DNA of 64,000 bases from the NCBI RefSeq assembly GCF_023646285.1, contig NZ_JAMOKX010000003.1, positions 124,001 through 188,000 of the forward strand. The letters are read 5' to 3'. Origin of the DNA: Helicobacter colisuis. GTDB taxonomy: Bacteria > Campylobacterota > Campylobacteria > Campylobacterales > Helicobacteraceae. Both the position numbers and the translations under genes were made by a program. Each line of letters opens with the position of its first letter. The first letter of the stretch is position 1. Shown here piece after piece: positions 36,569 to 46,850 of this stretch. Below the pieces are notes generated by a model. The model was not told the origin of the DNA, searched no databases, and saw nothing but the letters and a program-made list of their open reading frames with translations.

Positions 36569-37244
36569 TTTCTATCCATTTTCTGCCAAAGAGCAAAATA
36601 AAGATTCCACAAAAAATGCTAAGGAGCAAAAAATATTGATTAGGGAAAATGATAAGTCCTATGACGCCTAATGATAAGCCTATATAAAAAGGTTTTTTAT
36701 TAGGAGAATTTTGTAGAAGCGAAAGAGTTAAAACGCTAAAAAGAGCTGTTAGTGCAAATTCTACACCATCTGGCTTAAATCCTAAAGTATTTCCTAGAAA
36801 AATCCCGATTCCACACCCCAAAACCCAGTAGCAATGATCAAAAAAAGTAATGTAAAAATAACTTTGTTCTAGCTCTTTTAAAGAGAGATTAAAGGCAGCT
36901 TTATTGGCTTTTAAGACTGCAAAAGTCTCATCAGTTAAGCCAAAGAGAATATAATATTTGGTGATTCCAAAGTTTTTGATTTCATTGGTAATAGCAAGGG
37001 AATAAAAGAGATGGCGAATATTTAATAAAAAAGAAGCAATGGCTATTTCTAGGAATCCGGCATAAGAAGCAATAAGAGAAACAAGTAAAAATTGCCCAGC
37101 ACCTGTAAAAACCAAAATAGCAATTAAAACACCATAATACCAATCAAGCGATAATTCTTTGGAAAATAAAATACCAAAGGCAATTCCAAGGGGTAAATAC
37201 CCCATTAAAACAGGCAATGATTGAATAAAACTTCGATAAAACAC
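36558..37244 (-). CDS. azlC: Branched-chain amino acid export subunit, AzlC family
   Basis: 228 residues with about seven membrane segments, GTG start with GAGG 6 bases before it. AzlC text includes PLGIAFGILFSKE, FTGAGQFLLVSLIASYAG and NIRHLFYSLAI followed by FGLTDETFAV. It is the first gene of an eight-gene overlapping operon on the minus strand; a promoter should lie in 37245-37377, where I see no clear -10 in this direction. Confidence 0.85.
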   Translation of the reverse strand: MFYRSFIQSLPVLMGYLPLGIAFGILFSKELSLDWYYGVLIAILVFTGAGQFLLVSLIASYAGFLEIAIASFLLNIRHLFYSLAITNEIKNFGITKYYILFGLTDETFAVLKANKAAFNLSLKELEQSYFYITFFDHCYWVLGCGIGIFLGNTLGFKPDGVEFALTALFSVLTLSLLQNSPNKKPFYIGLSLGVIGLIIFPNQYFLLLSIFCGIFILLFGRKWIENAR

Positions 37245-37377
37245 CTAAAAACCTCAAGAATTTATAAGAGAGCGCAATTATAGCAGAATTTATGCTCTAA
37301 AAAATATTCCATTTTGTAGAATCTTTAAAATTGAAAAATGTTTAAAAATATAGTAAAATCAATCTTTTGGAGAAGGA

Positions 37378-38595
37378 ATGAAAAAGCACAAGTTTGGGAT
37401 TTTATTAGCAGCAACAAAAGATTCAAGCTTTACCTTAGGCGTTATGATTGCCAACATTAAGGATAAAATGGGTAGTTTTGTTGATGTTTTTTATATTGTT
37501 CATGATGGATTTAGCCCAAAAGATAAAGAGGCAATGGAAAGATTGGCTCAAGATAGCAAGGTGGTTTTTTGTGAATTCACACAACAAACTTTTTTAGATA
37601 ATTTTAAAAAATTCAATCAGAATAATTTAAAAATTGATTTTTCTTGCTCTAGGGGTTTTTTGGGGCGTTGGACGCATATGGTGTATGCGTGTTTTGAAAT
37701 TTTTAGATATTTAGAAGAATGTGAAAATATTTTATATTTGGATTTTGATATTTTGCTTTTAAAGGGATTAGAGCATTTACTTAAGCTTAAAGAATCAGGA
37801 ATTACAATAGCAGCAGAAAGAGGCAAAAAGCAGCTTAAAGAAGTGTATCCTAATTATAATGGAGAGTTTAGGGATTTTAGAATCTACCGCTCACCGATTA
37901 TCTTTGTAAATGATTCTTTGATTAATCCTGCGGAATGTTATGCTTTTGTTTATCAAAAGAGTATTGGAGTGGGACTTAATGATCAGGGGGTTTTGTCTTT
38001 GTTGATATTTGAAAAAAGTATTAAGGCAAAGGACTTGGGGAAAGATTATGTAGGGAGTGTATTGTGGATAGCTAATGATGATTCATATTTTATTCATTCT
38101 TATGGGAGAGAAAATCGATTTTGGAATAATCAGCTTTGTTATCAAATATGGAGAGAATGGGGTGAGTATTATGAGGTTTGGCTTAATCAAGGCGGTTTGC
38201 CTTATTTAAAGGGGTTTGTTGCTAAGACAACTTATGGATATGAGAGAGTGCGATTTTCCTTAGCTTATAAAGTGGGTTATGCGATTGTGGAATGCTATTA
38301 TCAAACAAGCAAAATAAAATACCTAAAATTACCCCTTAAAATAGCACAAGTGATTTTAAAGCATAAAAGAAAACTAAGAGAATATCGTAGAATCTGTAAA
38401 ATATCTCCCCATTTAAGATTACCTATGTTTTGTCAATATGAAGATTACCAAAACGCTTTAAAAGAAAAACAAAGCATTCCTTACAAGCTAGGTGAAGCTG
38501 TTTTGGAGTTTTGTAAGGAATGGTGGAAATGCAATATCATAAAATTATATCGCAAGATTTATCTTATTAAAAAACAGGCTGCGAAAAAATCCTAG
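37378..38595 (+). CDS. Glycosyltransferase (GT8-like, LPS/surface polysaccharide type)
   Basis: 405 residues. The N-terminal half looks like a GT-A nucleotide-sugar transferase: AATKDSSFTLGVMIANI (residues 11-27), a D-x-D metal site at D122-F-D124 (ILYLDFDILLL), ITIAAERGKKQ, and a GLNDQGVLS motif. The C-terminal 130 residues are lysine/tyrosine-rich and could bind membrane. It is a single gene between azlC (divergent) and purL, so the acceptor is unknown. GAGAAGGA is the ribosome site; TAGTAAAAT upstream is a plausible -10. Confidence 0.75.
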   Translation: MKKHKFGILLAATKDSSFTLGVMIANIKDKMGSFVDVFYIVHDGFSPKDKEAMERLAQDSKVVFCEFTQQTFLDNFKKFNQNNLKIDFSCSRGFLGRWTHMVYACFEIFRYLEECENILYLDFDILLLKGLEHLLKLKESGITIAAERGKKQLKEVYPNYNGEFRDFRIYRSPIIFVNDSLINPAECYAFVYQKSIGVGLNDQGVLSLLIFEKSIKAKDLGKDYVGSVLWIANDDSYFIHSYGRENRFWNNQLCYQIWREWGEYYEVWLNQGGLPYLKGFVAKTTYGYERVRFSLAYKVGYAIVECYYQTSKIKYLKLPLKIAQVILKHKRKLREYRRICKISPHLRLPMFCQYEDYQNALKEKQSIPYKLGEAVLEFCKEWWKCNIIKLYRKIYLIKKQAAKKS

Positions 38596-38600
38596 CTTTT

Positions 38601-39020
38601 TCAAAAGGATTCATATCCTAATAAAATACATTTGTCAAAAAAGGGTAAAACACACATTGCGTAAAATTCTCCTCCAATGCCAATATCTTTGAGTGTTTCA
38701 TAATATTTAATATCAAATTGAAGATGAGAGTTCCTTTGTGTTGAGATTCCAATGCCACTTAATTCATTAAAATAAATAAAAGATGTAATTTTTTCATGAA
38801 TTAAAACCAAAGAATATTGCACTGCCATTTTTTCTTTTTGATTTAAGAGATGATAAGAATCAATGCTTACAAGGTTTCTGCCACGGAATTTTACATAGTT
38901 TTTTTGCAAACTTTGTGTATGGACTTGTTGATAAAAATTAGCTAAATCCAGACAAAAAGCAGGATAAAATAAAATCGCCCCCAAAAGAGCAATTTTTCTA
39001 AAGGGTTTGAAGGATAGCAT
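38601..39020 (-). CDS. Small secreted protein of unknown function
   Basis: 139 residues from ATG at 39020; the frame is open to 39092, but the start at 39020 gives a signal peptide ([20 protein letters not shown], residues 2-21, then Phe-Cys) and overlaps the purL 3' end by 23 bases. The mature part has a [20 protein letters not shown] segment and several beta-like stretches with two late cysteines. No family is recognised. It may be a lipoprotein if C23 is used. It is probably cotranscribed with purL. Confidence 0.6.
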   Translation of the reverse strand: MLSFKPFRKIALLGAILFYPAFCLDLANFYQQVHTQSLQKNYVKFRGRNLVSIDSYHLLNQKEKMAVQYSLVLIHEKITSFIYFNELSGIGISTQRNSHLQFDIKYYETLKDIGIGGEFYAMCVLPFFDKCILLGYESF

Positions 39021-41208
39021 CAAAGCTTTCAAAATAGATTCTTTTGGCTTCACTAAGTGTGATTGAAATATTGCCAATTTCAATCTTTTCACCCCCTAAT
39101 GTTGCAATTTTTTCTAAATGCAAATTAGAGTTTTCAAGCAAATTTTGCAAAGTTGAAACATTTTTGGAATCTAGAGCAATTAAGACTTGCGTAGGAGATT
39201 CACCAAAAAGTGCTTGATTATCAAGAGTTTGAATACTTTTGCAACCAATATTGCCTTTAATACAAGCCTTAGCTAGAGCAATGGCTAATCCACCTTGATA
39301 AATATCAACAGCTGCTTTTAAGATTTTGTGTTCTTTTGCACTAGCTAATACACTCCACAAAAACAATTCATCATTAAGATTAATAGATGAAATTTCACCT
39401 TTAATGCTGTTAGCAAAATATTTTGCAAAAAGACTAGCGCCAAATTGTGGAGTAGTATTTTTAGATTTAAGCAAATAAACTTCAGTGTCTTCTTGATTAA
39501 ATTCACTGCCTAAGAGATGATAAATATCATCAATAACTCCAACTCCTGCAATACTTGGAGTGGGGTAAATATCGCTATTATTAGTTTGATTATAAAGGCT
39601 TACATTTCCGCTAACTACAGGAGTATTAAGGGTTTTGCAAGCTTCTTTAATGCCCTCACAAGCTTCCTTGAATTGCCACATTACTTCAGGATTTTCTGGA
39701 TTTCCAAAGTTTAGACAATCTGTAATAGCCAGAGCCCTTCCACCTCTTAGAGCAATATCTCGACCGACTTTTGCAACGGCTTGTTTGGCACCTTCTTTGG
39801 GGTTAAGATAGCATAATCGGATAGGACAAGCCACGCTCATTGCTATTCCTTTGCCATTTTCTTTAACCCTAATTGCACTTGCGCCACCACTTCCAATTTT
39901 TGTTAGAGTATTAGTTTGAACTGTGCTATCATATTGCTCATAAACCCAAGCTTTATCGCTGACATCAGGACTTTGAAGGAGGGTTTTAAAAACTTCATTA
40001 GAATCTAATTTTTGGAGTGCTTCTTGATTAAGCGATTCTATATTGTTAAGATAAGTTGGATTCTCACTCACAGGTCTTTTAAGAATCGGTGATTTTTCGC
40101 TCAAAGGAGCTATTGGGATTTCAGCGCATTTTTCATTATGCCAATATAGCTCCATTTTGCCACTATTAGTAACTTCACCCACAATGGCGCAATCCAATTC
40201 CCATTTTGTAAAAATCTCTAAAATTTCTTTTTCGCAACCTTTTTTAGCACAAATCAACATTCTCTCTTGCGATTCGCTTAGCATTAATTCATAAGGCGTC
40301 ATATTGGCTTCGCGAGTAGGGACTTTATCAAGATGCATAACCATACCACTTCCGCTACGCCCTGCCATTTCAAAGCTAGAACTTGTAAGTCCTGCTGCAC
40401 CCATATCTTGAATCCCAACAATTAAATCTTTTTTGAATAATTCCAAACACGCTTCTAAAAGTAGTTTTTCAGTAAATGGATCACCCACTTGCACGGTAGG
40501 ACGCAAAGATTTAGAATCTTCATTAAAGCTATCAGAGCTCATTACCGCACCACCCAAACCATCGCGTCCAGTTTTAGAACCTACATAAATAACAGGATTC
40601 CCAATTCCTTCAGCCTTGCCATAGAAAATTTCATCGTTTTTAACAATTCCTAAAGTGAAAGCATTAACCAAAATATTGCCCTCATAGCAATCTTCAAAGC
40701 TCATTTCACCACCAATAGTTGGCACCCCCATACAATTTCCATAACCTCCAATTCCTGCGACAACTCCGCGTAATAAATAGCGGTGTTTTGCCCCTGTGGA
40801 ATCTTTTTTGGTGATATTGCCAAAGCGAATAGAGTTAAGACTTGCAACAGGTCTAGCGCCCATAGTAAAAATATCGCGCATGATTCCGCCAACTCCCGTG
40901 GCAGCACCCGCATAAGGCTCAATAAAGCTAGGGTGATTATGGGATTCCATTTTAAAAACCGCCCCATAACCCCCACCAATATCAATAATTCCTGCATTTT
41001 CTCCTGGACCTTGGATAACCCAAGGTGCGCGTGTGGGGAATCCATTGAGATAAATTTTGCTAGATTTATAGCTACAATGTTCGCTCCACATAGCAGAAAA
41101 AATCCCAATTTCTACCAAATTAGGCTCTCTTTTTAGGATATTGAGAATATTTTGATAGTCTTCTTGGGTAAGTTTATGTTGCCTTAGAATCTTTTCTAAA
41201 TTTTCCAT
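38998..41208 (-). CDS. purL: Phosphoribosylformylglycinamidine synthase subunit PurL
   Basis: 736 residues, the small-type PurL that works with PurS and PurQ in purine synthesis. Seen are GEN near [39 protein letters not shown] (ATP site), and [16 protein letters not shown] with a repeat of the fold in the C-terminal half ([19 protein letters not shown]). Length and domain order (N-terminal AIRS-like, then second AIRS-like) are normal. Confidence 0.96.
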   Translation of the reverse strand: MENLEKILRQHKLTQEDYQNILNILKREPNLVEIGIFSAMWSEHCSYKSSKIYLNGFPTRAPWVIQGPGENAGIIDIGGGYGAVFKMESHNHPSFIEPYAGAATGVGGIMRDIFTMGARPVASLNSIRFGNITKKDSTGAKHRYLLRGVVAGIGGYGNCMGVPTIGGEMSFEDCYEGNILVNAFTLGIVKNDEIFYGKAEGIGNPVIYVGSKTGRDGLGGAVMSSDSFNEDSKSLRPTVQVGDPFTEKLLLEACLELFKKDLIVGIQDMGAAGLTSSSFEMAGRSGSGMVMHLDKVPTREANMTPYELMLSESQERMLICAKKGCEKEILEIFTKWELDCAIVGEVTNSGKMELYWHNEKCAEIPIAPLSEKSPILKRPVSENPTYLNNIESLNQEALQKLDSNEVFKTLLQSPDVSDKAWVYEQYDSTVQTNTLTKIGSGGASAIRVKENGKGIAMSVACPIRLCYLNPKEGAKQAVAKVGRDIALRGGRALAITDCLNFGNPENPEVMWQFKEACEGIKEACKTLNTPVVSGNVSLYNQTNNSDIYPTPSIAGVGVIDDIYHLLGSEFNQEDTEVYLLKSKNTTPQFGASLFAKYFANSIKGEISSINLNDELFLWSVLASAKEHKILKAAVDIYQGGLAIALAKACIKGNIGCKSIQTLDNQALFGESPTQVLIALDSKNVSTLQNLLENSNLHLEKIATLGGEKIEIGNISITLSEAKRIYFESFDAILQTL

Positions 41209-41388
41209 GCCTTTTCCTTAGTTGTTTTAAAGTGAGTATTTTTTACAAAAAAAACTTTTATAAATGAAAGTTTATCAAATTGTCCTTTAAAGTATGGATA
41301 AACTAAGATTGAGATAAAGTTATTTTTAGTAGAATAGTGAGTATTTTTTAAAAAAATGGTCTAAAAGGAATTAAGGAGAAAAGACAAA
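41209..41388. promoter_or_regulatory. Divergent purL/ppsA control region with direct and inverted repeats
   Basis: 180 bases. A perfect 15-base direct repeat AGTGAGTATTTTTTA occurs at 41231-41245 and 41336-41350. An inverted repeat AGTTTATC (41269-41276) / GATAAACT (41297-41304) lies between. TAGAAT at 41330-41335 is the likely -10 of ppsA; AAGGAG at 41373-41378 is its ribosome site. Which protein binds here cannot be told. Confidence 0.5.
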
Positions 41389-43812
41389 ATGAAATACATC
41401 AAGTTTTTCAAGGAATTAAATAATAGAGATGTGCCTGTGGTGGGCGGTAAGAATGCAAGTATCGGAGAAATGTTTCAAGAGCTTGTGCCTATGGGGATTA
41501 AAGTGCCTAATGGTTTTGCAATTACAAGTGAGGCGTATTGGTATTTATTAGATAGTGGTGGAATCCGAGAAAAAATCAAAGAATTACTTGAGGGAATTGA
41601 TGTAACAGAGATTGATGTTTTAAATGTGCGTTCTAAAAAGATACGCGATATGATTTTTGGCACTCCATTACCTACGGACTTAAGGGAAGAAATTTTGGAG
41701 GCTTACAAGATTTTAAGTCAAGAATACAATATGGAAGAAGCCGATGTGGCAGTAAGAAGTTCGGCTACAGCAGAGGATTTACCTGATGCTTCTTTTGCAG
41801 GACAGCAAGACACTTATTTGAGCGTTCAAGGACAAACTGAACTTATTCATTATATTAAATCTTGTATGGCATCACTTTTTACCGATAGAGCGGTAAGCTA
41901 TCGTGCTTCTAGGGGATTTGATCATTTTAAAGTCGCTCTTTCTGTTGGGGTGCAAAAAATGGTGCGATCAGATAAGGGAAGTTCTGGGGTAATGTTTAGT
42001 ATTGATACAGAAACTGGCTTTAGAGATGCAGTTTTTATTACTTCAGCTTGGGGTCTTGGGGAGAATGTTGTAGGTGGAACTGTGAATCCTGATGAATTTT
42101 ATGTTTTTAAACCAGCTCTGGAGTTAGGCAAACGACCGATTCTAAAAAGACAACTAGGGTATAAAAACATTAAAATGGTCTATGCTGCACCTGGCGCTAA
42201 ACATCCTACTAAAAATATTGAAACTACAGAAGAAGAACTTAAAAGTTTTTCTTTGAGTGATGAAGAGGTTTTAACTCTAGCGCGTTATGCGGTTTTGATT
42301 GAAAAACATTATACAAAAGAGGCAGGAGAATACCGCCCTATGGATATGGAATGGGCAAAAGATGGCAATAGCGGTGAAATCTTTATTGTCCAAGCGCGAC
42401 CCGAAACGGTGCAAAGCCAAAAAATGAAGAAACAAAATAATACTTTAGAAAAATACTTCTTTAAAGATAAAAGTGAAAAAGAGATTTTACTAAGTGGAAA
42501 AGCCGTGGGTGGAAAAATTGGAACAGGAAAAATTCGTGTTATTGATAATATTGCTAATATGGGCGAGTTAAAAAGAGGTGAAATTCTTGTAACAGATAAT
42601 ACTGATCCAGATTGGGAGCCTGCTATGAAAAAAGCAGCAGCTGTGATTACAAATCGTGGGGGTAGAACTTGTCATGCAGCTATTGTGGCAAGAGAAATTG
42701 GAGTGCCTGCGATTGTTGGCGCAGTTGGAGCAACAGAAAAACTAGAAACTGGTATGGAAGTAACGGTTTCGTGTGCTGAAGGGGAAGATGGATTTGTTTA
42801 TAATGGAATCTATGAATATGAGGTTGAAAAAGTTGATTTAAGCTCATTAGAGCAACCTAAGACAAAAATCTATATGAATATTGGGAATCCTGAAAAAGCC
42901 TTTACTTTTTCTATGATTCCAAATAATGGTGTTGGGCTTGCAAGAATGGAATTTATTATTAATAACTATATTAAAGCTCATCCACTTGCGCTAATGGATT
43001 TGCATAATGGAAATAAAGAATTTGATGGTGTTGAGGGCGTAAAAGAGATTATGTCTGGTTATGCTAATCCTAAGGATTTCTTTGTAAAGAAAATTGCTGA
43101 GGGTGTGGGAATGATTGCAGCAGCATTTTACCCTAAGCCTGTTATTGTTAGGACAAGCGATTTTAAATCTAATGAGTATTGTCGTATGGTAGGGGGGAAA
43201 GACTATGAGCCACACGAAGAGAATCCTATGCTTGGTTATCGTGGCGCTAGTCGGTATTATTCTGAACAATACAGACAAGCTTTTGAGTGGGAATGTCAAG
43301 CTTTAGCAATGGCGCGTAATGAAATGGGATTTTCTAATATGAAAATTATGATTCCATTCCTTAGAACTCCAGAAGAGGGTAGAAGAGTTTTAGAGATTAT
43401 GCGTAAAAATGGATTGGTGCAAGGCGAAAATGGATTGGAAATTTATGTTATGTGTGAATTGCCAGTGAATGTAATTATGGCAGATGAATTTTTACAACTT
43501 TTTGATGGTTATTCAATTGGCTCAAATGATCTTACGCAATTGACTTTGGGTGTTGATAGGGATGGAGAGCTTGTTAGCCATGTTTTTGATGAAAGAAATC
43601 CTGCGCTTCTTAAAATGTTTAAAATGGCAATTGATGCTTGTAAAAAACATAATAAATATTGCGGAATCTGTGGGCAAGCACCTAGTGATTATCCAGAAAT
43701 TGCAGAGTTTTTAGTGGAAAATGGAATCACTTCTATTTCATTGAATCCCGATTCTGTGATTGAAACTTGGGATCGAATTGTAAAACTTGAAAAGAAACTT
43801 GGAATCTCTTAA
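41389..43812 (+). CDS. ppsA: Phosphoenolpyruvate synthase
   Basis: 807 residues. It converts pyruvate and ATP to PEP, AMP and phosphate, the entry to gluconeogenesis. The N-terminal ATP-binding domain has [16 protein letters not shown] and [20 protein letters not shown]; the swivelling domain carries the phospho-His H429 ([21 protein letters not shown]); the C-terminal barrel has [16 protein letters not shown] and the catalytic-loop Cys in [12 protein letters not shown]. It fits an asaccharolytic Helicobacter growing on organic acids. Confidence 0.97.
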   Translation: MKYIKFFKELNNRDVPVVGGKNASIGEMFQELVPMGIKVPNGFAITSEAYWYLLDSGGIREKIKELLEGIDVTEIDVLNVRSKKIRDMIFGTPLPTDLREEILEAYKILSQEYNMEEADVAVRSSATAEDLPDASFAGQQDTYLSVQGQTELIHYIKSCMASLFTDRAVSYRASRGFDHFKVALSVGVQKMVRSDKGSSGVMFSIDTETGFRDAVFITSAWGLGENVVGGTVNPDEFYVFKPALELGKRPILKRQLGYKNIKMVYAAPGAKHPTKNIETTEEELKSFSLSDEEVLTLARYAVLIEKHYTKEAGEYRPMDMEWAKDGNSGEIFIVQARPETVQSQKMKKQNNTLEKYFFKDKSEKEILLSGKAVGGKIGTGKIRVIDNIANMGELKRGEILVTDNTDPDWEPAMKKAAAVITNRGGRTCHAAIVAREIGVPAIVGAVGATEKLETGMEVTVSCAEGEDGFVYNGIYEYEVEKVDLSSLEQPKTKIYMNIGNPEKAFTFSMIPNNGVGLARMEFIINNYIKAHPLALMDLHNGNKEFDGVEGVKEIMSGYANPKDFFVKKIAEGVGMIAAAFYPKPVIVRTSDFKSNEYCRMVGGKDYEPHEENPMLGYRGASRYYSEQYRQAFEWECQALAMARNEMGFSNMKIMIPFLRTPEEGRRVLEIMRKNGLVQGENGLEIYVMCELPVNVIMADEFLQLFDGYSIGSNDLTQLTLGVDRDGELVSHVFDERNPALLKMFKMAIDACKKHNKYCGICGQAPSDYPEIAEFLVENGITSISLNPDSVIETWDRIVKLEKKLGIS

Positions 43813-43821
43813 TATACCTTT

Positions 43822-43848
43822 ATAAAATGCACATTTTGTGCGTTTTAT
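43822..43848 (+). terminator. Strong hairpin after ppsA
   Basis: ATAAAATGCAC-ATTTT-GTGCGTTTTAT: 11-bp stem with one T-G pair, 10 bases after the ppsA stop. The following bases are A-rich and then mixed, so it is not a classical U-tract terminator, but position and stability fit transcript end formation. Confidence 0.5.
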
Positions 43849-43984
43849 AAAAATTCTATCTTTTGCTTCTTGTGCTAAGTAAAATTTAAAGCAATATGTT
43901 AAAAAATAATTCTAGTGGTTTTTTGTGGAGAAAACTTAAGAAAAAATATTATTAATAAGTTATTTTTTTATCTTAGATTGCTTT

Positions 43985-43990
43985 TATAAT
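43985..43990 (+). promoter_or_regulatory. -10 box upstream of serB
   Basis: GCTTTTATAAT, with a second TATAAT at 43998-44003, lies 27-46 bases before the serB ATG. Either could start the serB-tal transcript. The rest of 43849-43984 is AT-rich with no gene. Confidence 0.4.
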
Positions 43991-44030
43991 AAAAATGTAT
44001 AATGTTTGGTTTTGAAATTTGCGCTAAAGG

Positions 44031-44657
44031 ATGTTTTTGAAACTGGCAGTTTTTGATTTTGATTCTACACTAATGGATGGAGAAACTATAAATTTACTAG
44101 CAAAAGCCTATGGAAGTGAGCAACAAGTAAGCGAGATTACCAAAGAAGCTATGGCGGGAAAATTGGATTTTTACCATAGTTTAAGAAAACGCGTAAAGAC
44201 TTTGGAGGGAATGCCACTAAAGCAGGTTTGTGAAGTTTGTGAAAATCTTACTTATAATCCTGGTGCTAAGGAAATTATTAGTTTTTTAAAGGAAAATGGT
44301 TATAAGGTGGTGGTGTTTAGTGGGGGGTTTGATGAAGGGGTGAGTGCAGGGCAAAAAGCACTTGGCTATGATATTCATTTTAGTAACACTTTGCACCACA
44401 AAGATGGACTTTTAACAGGAAAAGTTGGTGGAGAGATGATGTTTTCTTACTCCAAAGGGAGAATGCTTGAGAAGATTCAAGTTTTGCTAGGTGTGGATTC
44501 ATCTAATACTCTTGTGGTTGGAGATGGGGCTAATGATCTTTCAATGTTTCAATATGCGCAAAAAAAAGTGGCATTTTGCGCCAAAGAAGTTTTGAGAGAG
44601 GCTGCAAATATCATAATTGATACAAAAGATTTGTCATTAATAAAAAATTATCTATAA
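44031..44657 (+). CDS. serB: Phosphoserine phosphatase (HAD family)
   Basis: 208 residues. It makes serine from phosphoserine. HAD motif I is FDFDSTLMDGET (nucleophile D9, D11), motif II VFSGGF, and motif III/IV DSSNTLVVGDGANDLSMF. It is the short form without an N-terminal ACT domain. AAAGG precedes the ATG. It lies 9 bases before tal. Confidence 0.93.
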   Translation: MFLKLAVFDFDSTLMDGETINLLAKAYGSEQQVSEITKEAMAGKLDFYHSLRKRVKTLEGMPLKQVCEVCENLTYNPGAKEIISFLKENGYKVVVFSGGFDEGVSAGQKALGYDIHFSNTLHHKDGLLTGKVGGEMMFSYSKGRMLEKIQVLLGVDSSNTLVVGDGANDLSMFQYAQKKVAFCAKEVLREAANIIIDTKDLSLIKNYL

Positions 44658-44666
44658 GGAACAGCA

Positions 44667-45671
44667 ATGCAAAATAATATTTTTTTTTCTTTGTGGTGTG
44701 ATTTTATTGAAAGAGATTTTTTGGAAAATGATTTTATCAAAATGATTGAGGGTGGAATTATTGAAGGGGCGACAAGCAATCCTGCTATTTTTCAAAAATC
44801 TTTTTTAGAAGCGAGTTATAGAGAACAAAAAGAATCCCTAAAGGGCGAAAATCCAAAAGAGATTTATGAGGCTTTAGCAAAGAGTGATATTCAAAGGGCT
44901 GCAGAACTTCTTATGCCAATTTATACTAATAATACAAATGACGGCTATGTGAGTATTGAAGTTGATCCTAATTTGTGTCAAGATTCTAAGGGAACTATTG
45001 AAGAGGGTGTTAGGTTGTTTAAAGAGATTGGCTATCCTAATGTAATGATTAAGATTCCAGCCACTAAAGCAGGATTTGTTGCAATGGAGGAATTAATCTC
45101 CCAAGGGATTTCGGTTAATGCGACTTTGGTTTTTACAAAAGAACAAACCATTGGATGTATGGAGGCTTTTAAAAGGGGGTATGAGAATTTCAAAAAAATA
45201 ACAAAAAAAGAATCTAAGGATTTCCCAAGAGCGGTGGTGAGTATTTTTGTATCAAGATTTGATAGAAAATGCGATTCTATTTTAAAGGATAATGGTATTC
45301 CTGTGGCGACTTTAGGCATTAAAAATGCGCAATATTTGTATCGTGTTATTAATGATTATTCTTTGCCTTGCGTGAGAGCGCTTTTTGCAAGCACAGGTGT
45401 AAAAGATGATAGTTTAGAGTCCATTTATTATATTAGAGAGCTTTATCATCAATATGCTATTAATACTGCACCATTAGCAACCATTGAAGCTTTTATGAAA
45501 GTTGAAGCCTTGGAAGAAGCTTATTTACCAAGCTATGAAGAATTAGAAGAATATTTTAAGGTGGTGGCAGATGCTGGTGTAGATTTGCAAAAAGTTTCTA
45601 GTGAGTTATTAGAGCAAGGATTAGAAGACTTTAAAAATGCTTTTGCAAAAATTTTAGAGAGTTTGTCTTAA
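44667..45671 (+). CDS. tal: Transaldolase
   Basis: 334 residues. It moves a three-carbon unit in the non-oxidative pentose phosphate pathway. ATSNPAIFQKSFLEASY (residues about 35-51) is the family substrate-binding segment, and the Schiff-base lysine is in NVMIKIPATKAGFVAMEEL. It resembles the H. pylori HP1495 type and is followed by rplY as there. AAGGAACAGC provides the ribosome site. Confidence 0.93.
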   Translation: MQNNIFFSLWCDFIERDFLENDFIKMIEGGIIEGATSNPAIFQKSFLEASYREQKESLKGENPKEIYEALAKSDIQRAAELLMPIYTNNTNDGYVSIEVDPNLCQDSKGTIEEGVRLFKEIGYPNVMIKIPATKAGFVAMEELISQGISVNATLVFTKEQTIGCMEAFKRGYENFKKITKKESKDFPRAVVSIFVSRFDRKCDSILKDNGIPVATLGIKNAQYLYRVINDYSLPCVRALFASTGVKDDSLESIYYIRELYHQYAINTAPLATIEAFMKVEALEEAYLPSYEELEEYFKVVADAGVDLQKVSSELLEQGLEDFKNAFAKILESLS

Positions 45672-45698
45672 TTTAAAAGAAGTTTCAAGAATTTTAGC

Positions 45699-45704
45699 TA
45701 TAAT
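45699..45704 (+). promoter_or_regulatory. -10 box upstream of rplY
   Basis: TTTTAGCTATAAT ends 34 bases before the rplY ATG, a close match to the extended -10 type of this group. It suggests a promoter between tal and rplY. Confidence 0.45.
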
Positions 45705-45737
45705 TGCAGGTTTTATTTTATTTTTAAGGATTTTTAA

Positions 45738-46274
45738 ATGTTAAGTGGAATAATTAGAGAGAGTATTTCAAAAGCAGATACAAAGGCTTTAAGAAAAAAT
45801 GGTTATCTAATTGCCAATATCTATGGTAAGGGTAAAGAGAATATTCATTGTGCGTTTAAACGCAATGATTTTATCCGAGAAGTTAAAAACAAAACTGATT
45901 TGATTTTTGAAGTAGAAGTTGGCACACAAAAATATCCAGTTGTTATCCAAGAGTATCAAAAAGATCCAATTACTAGCGAAATTATCCATGTGGATTTGAT
46001 GCTTGCACAAAAAGGTGTAGAAGCAAAATATTCTGTTAAGGTGAGAATCGAAGGTGTCGCAAAAGGACTTAAAAACAAAGGTGTTTTGATGATTTCCAAA
46101 AAACGCATTAAGGTTAAGGCTACTCCTGAAAATCTACCTAAAGATTATGAAATCAATGTAACAAACTTGGATGTGGGTGATGTTGTATTGGTGCGTGATT
46201 TACCGCAAAACAATGGTGTTAAAATCGTAGAAAGAGATGATGTTGCAATTGTTGGTGTGATTAAATCTCGCTAA
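45738..46274 (+). CDS. rplY: 50S ribosomal protein L25 (long CTC form)
   Basis: 178 residues. It binds 5S rRNA. The N-terminal L25 domain (to about residue 90) carries RKNGYLIANIYGKGKENIHC and VQEYQKDPITSEIIHVDL; a C-terminal TL5/CTC beta domain follows (about residues 100-178). It is the first gene in the rplY-pth-lptF order known in H. pylori. TAAGGA is the ribosome site. Confidence 0.96.
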   Translation: MLSGIIRESISKADTKALRKNGYLIANIYGKGKENIHCAFKRNDFIREVKNKTDLIFEVEVGTQKYPVVIQEYQKDPITSEIIHVDLMLAQKGVEAKYSVKVRIEGVAKGLKNKGVLMISKKRIKVKATPENLPKDYEINVTNLDVGDVVLVRDLPQNNGVKIVERDDVAIVGVIKSR

Positions 46275-46277
46275 AAA

Positions 46278-46850
46278 ATGTTTTTAATTGTAGGCTTAGG
46301 TAATATTGGCGAAAAATATAAAAATAATCGCCATAATATCGGCTTTTGCGTTGTTGATTCTTTGATTGCTTCTTTAAATGCTACTAAGCAATCTAGTAAA
46401 GATTTCTTTGGGGAGCTTTATAAGACTTCCCAAATCCTTCTTTTAAAGCCCTCAACTTTTATGAATCTTTCTGGAAAATCAGTTTTAAGTGTTAAAAATT
46501 TTTATAAAATAGACAAAATACTTGTGATTCATGATGATCTTGATTTGCCTTTTGGGGCAGTGCGATTTAAATTTGGCGGAGGCAGTGGCGGACACAATGG
46601 CTTAAAATCCATTGATGAATTGTGTGGTAAAGAGTATTATCGTTTGCGTTATGGGATTGGAAAACCCCTTTTGAAAAATCAAGTGATTGATTGGGTTTTA
46701 GGGGATTTTAGCAAAGAAGAATCAATAAAAAATGAAGAAATAATTAAACATTGCATTAAACCAGCATTGGAAATAGCAAAATTAGAGAATCCAAGTGAAT
46801 TGGCAAACAAAATTTCTAGTCTTTATACTTTAAATCCAAAAGATAAATAA
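46278..46850 (+). CDS. pth: Peptidyl-tRNA hydrolase
   Basis: 190 residues. It frees tRNA from aborted peptidyl-tRNA. The family features GLGNIGEKYKNNRHNIGFCV (residues 6-25, containing catalytic-type H20) and HDDLDLPFGAVRFKFGGGSG with HNGLKSI are complete. It begins 3 bases after rplY and ends directly next to the following ATG, so the three genes are one operon. Confidence 0.96.
   Translation: MFLIVGLGNIGEKYKNNRHNIGFCVVDSLIASLNATKQSSKDFFGELYKTSQILLLKPSTFMNLSGKSVLSVKNFYKIDKILVIHDDLDLPFGAVRFKFGGGSGGHNGLKSIDELCGKEYYRLRYGIGKPLLKNQVIDWVLGDFSKEESIKNEEIIKHCIKPALEIAKLENPSELANKISSLYTLNPKDK

Noticed and set aside
37245-37377. tRNA or other RNA in the azlC-glycosyltransferase gap
   Set aside because: No cloverleaf-like arms or TTCGA-like T-loop could be found; it holds only promoter-like AT-rich DNA.
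38589-38612. AATCCT...AGGATT hairpin between the glycosyltransferase and the secreted protein gene
   Set aside because: Six weak pairs with a 12-base loop, overlapping both coding ends; not enough to call a terminator.
40701-41108. 135- and 117-residue frames opposite or inside the start of purL
   Set aside because: Shadows of purL: long open frames arise there on both strands from its codon bias, without start signals.
42991-43299. 102-residue frame antisense to ppsA
   Set aside because: It lies within the conserved C-terminal part of PEP synthase, which explains the sequence fully.
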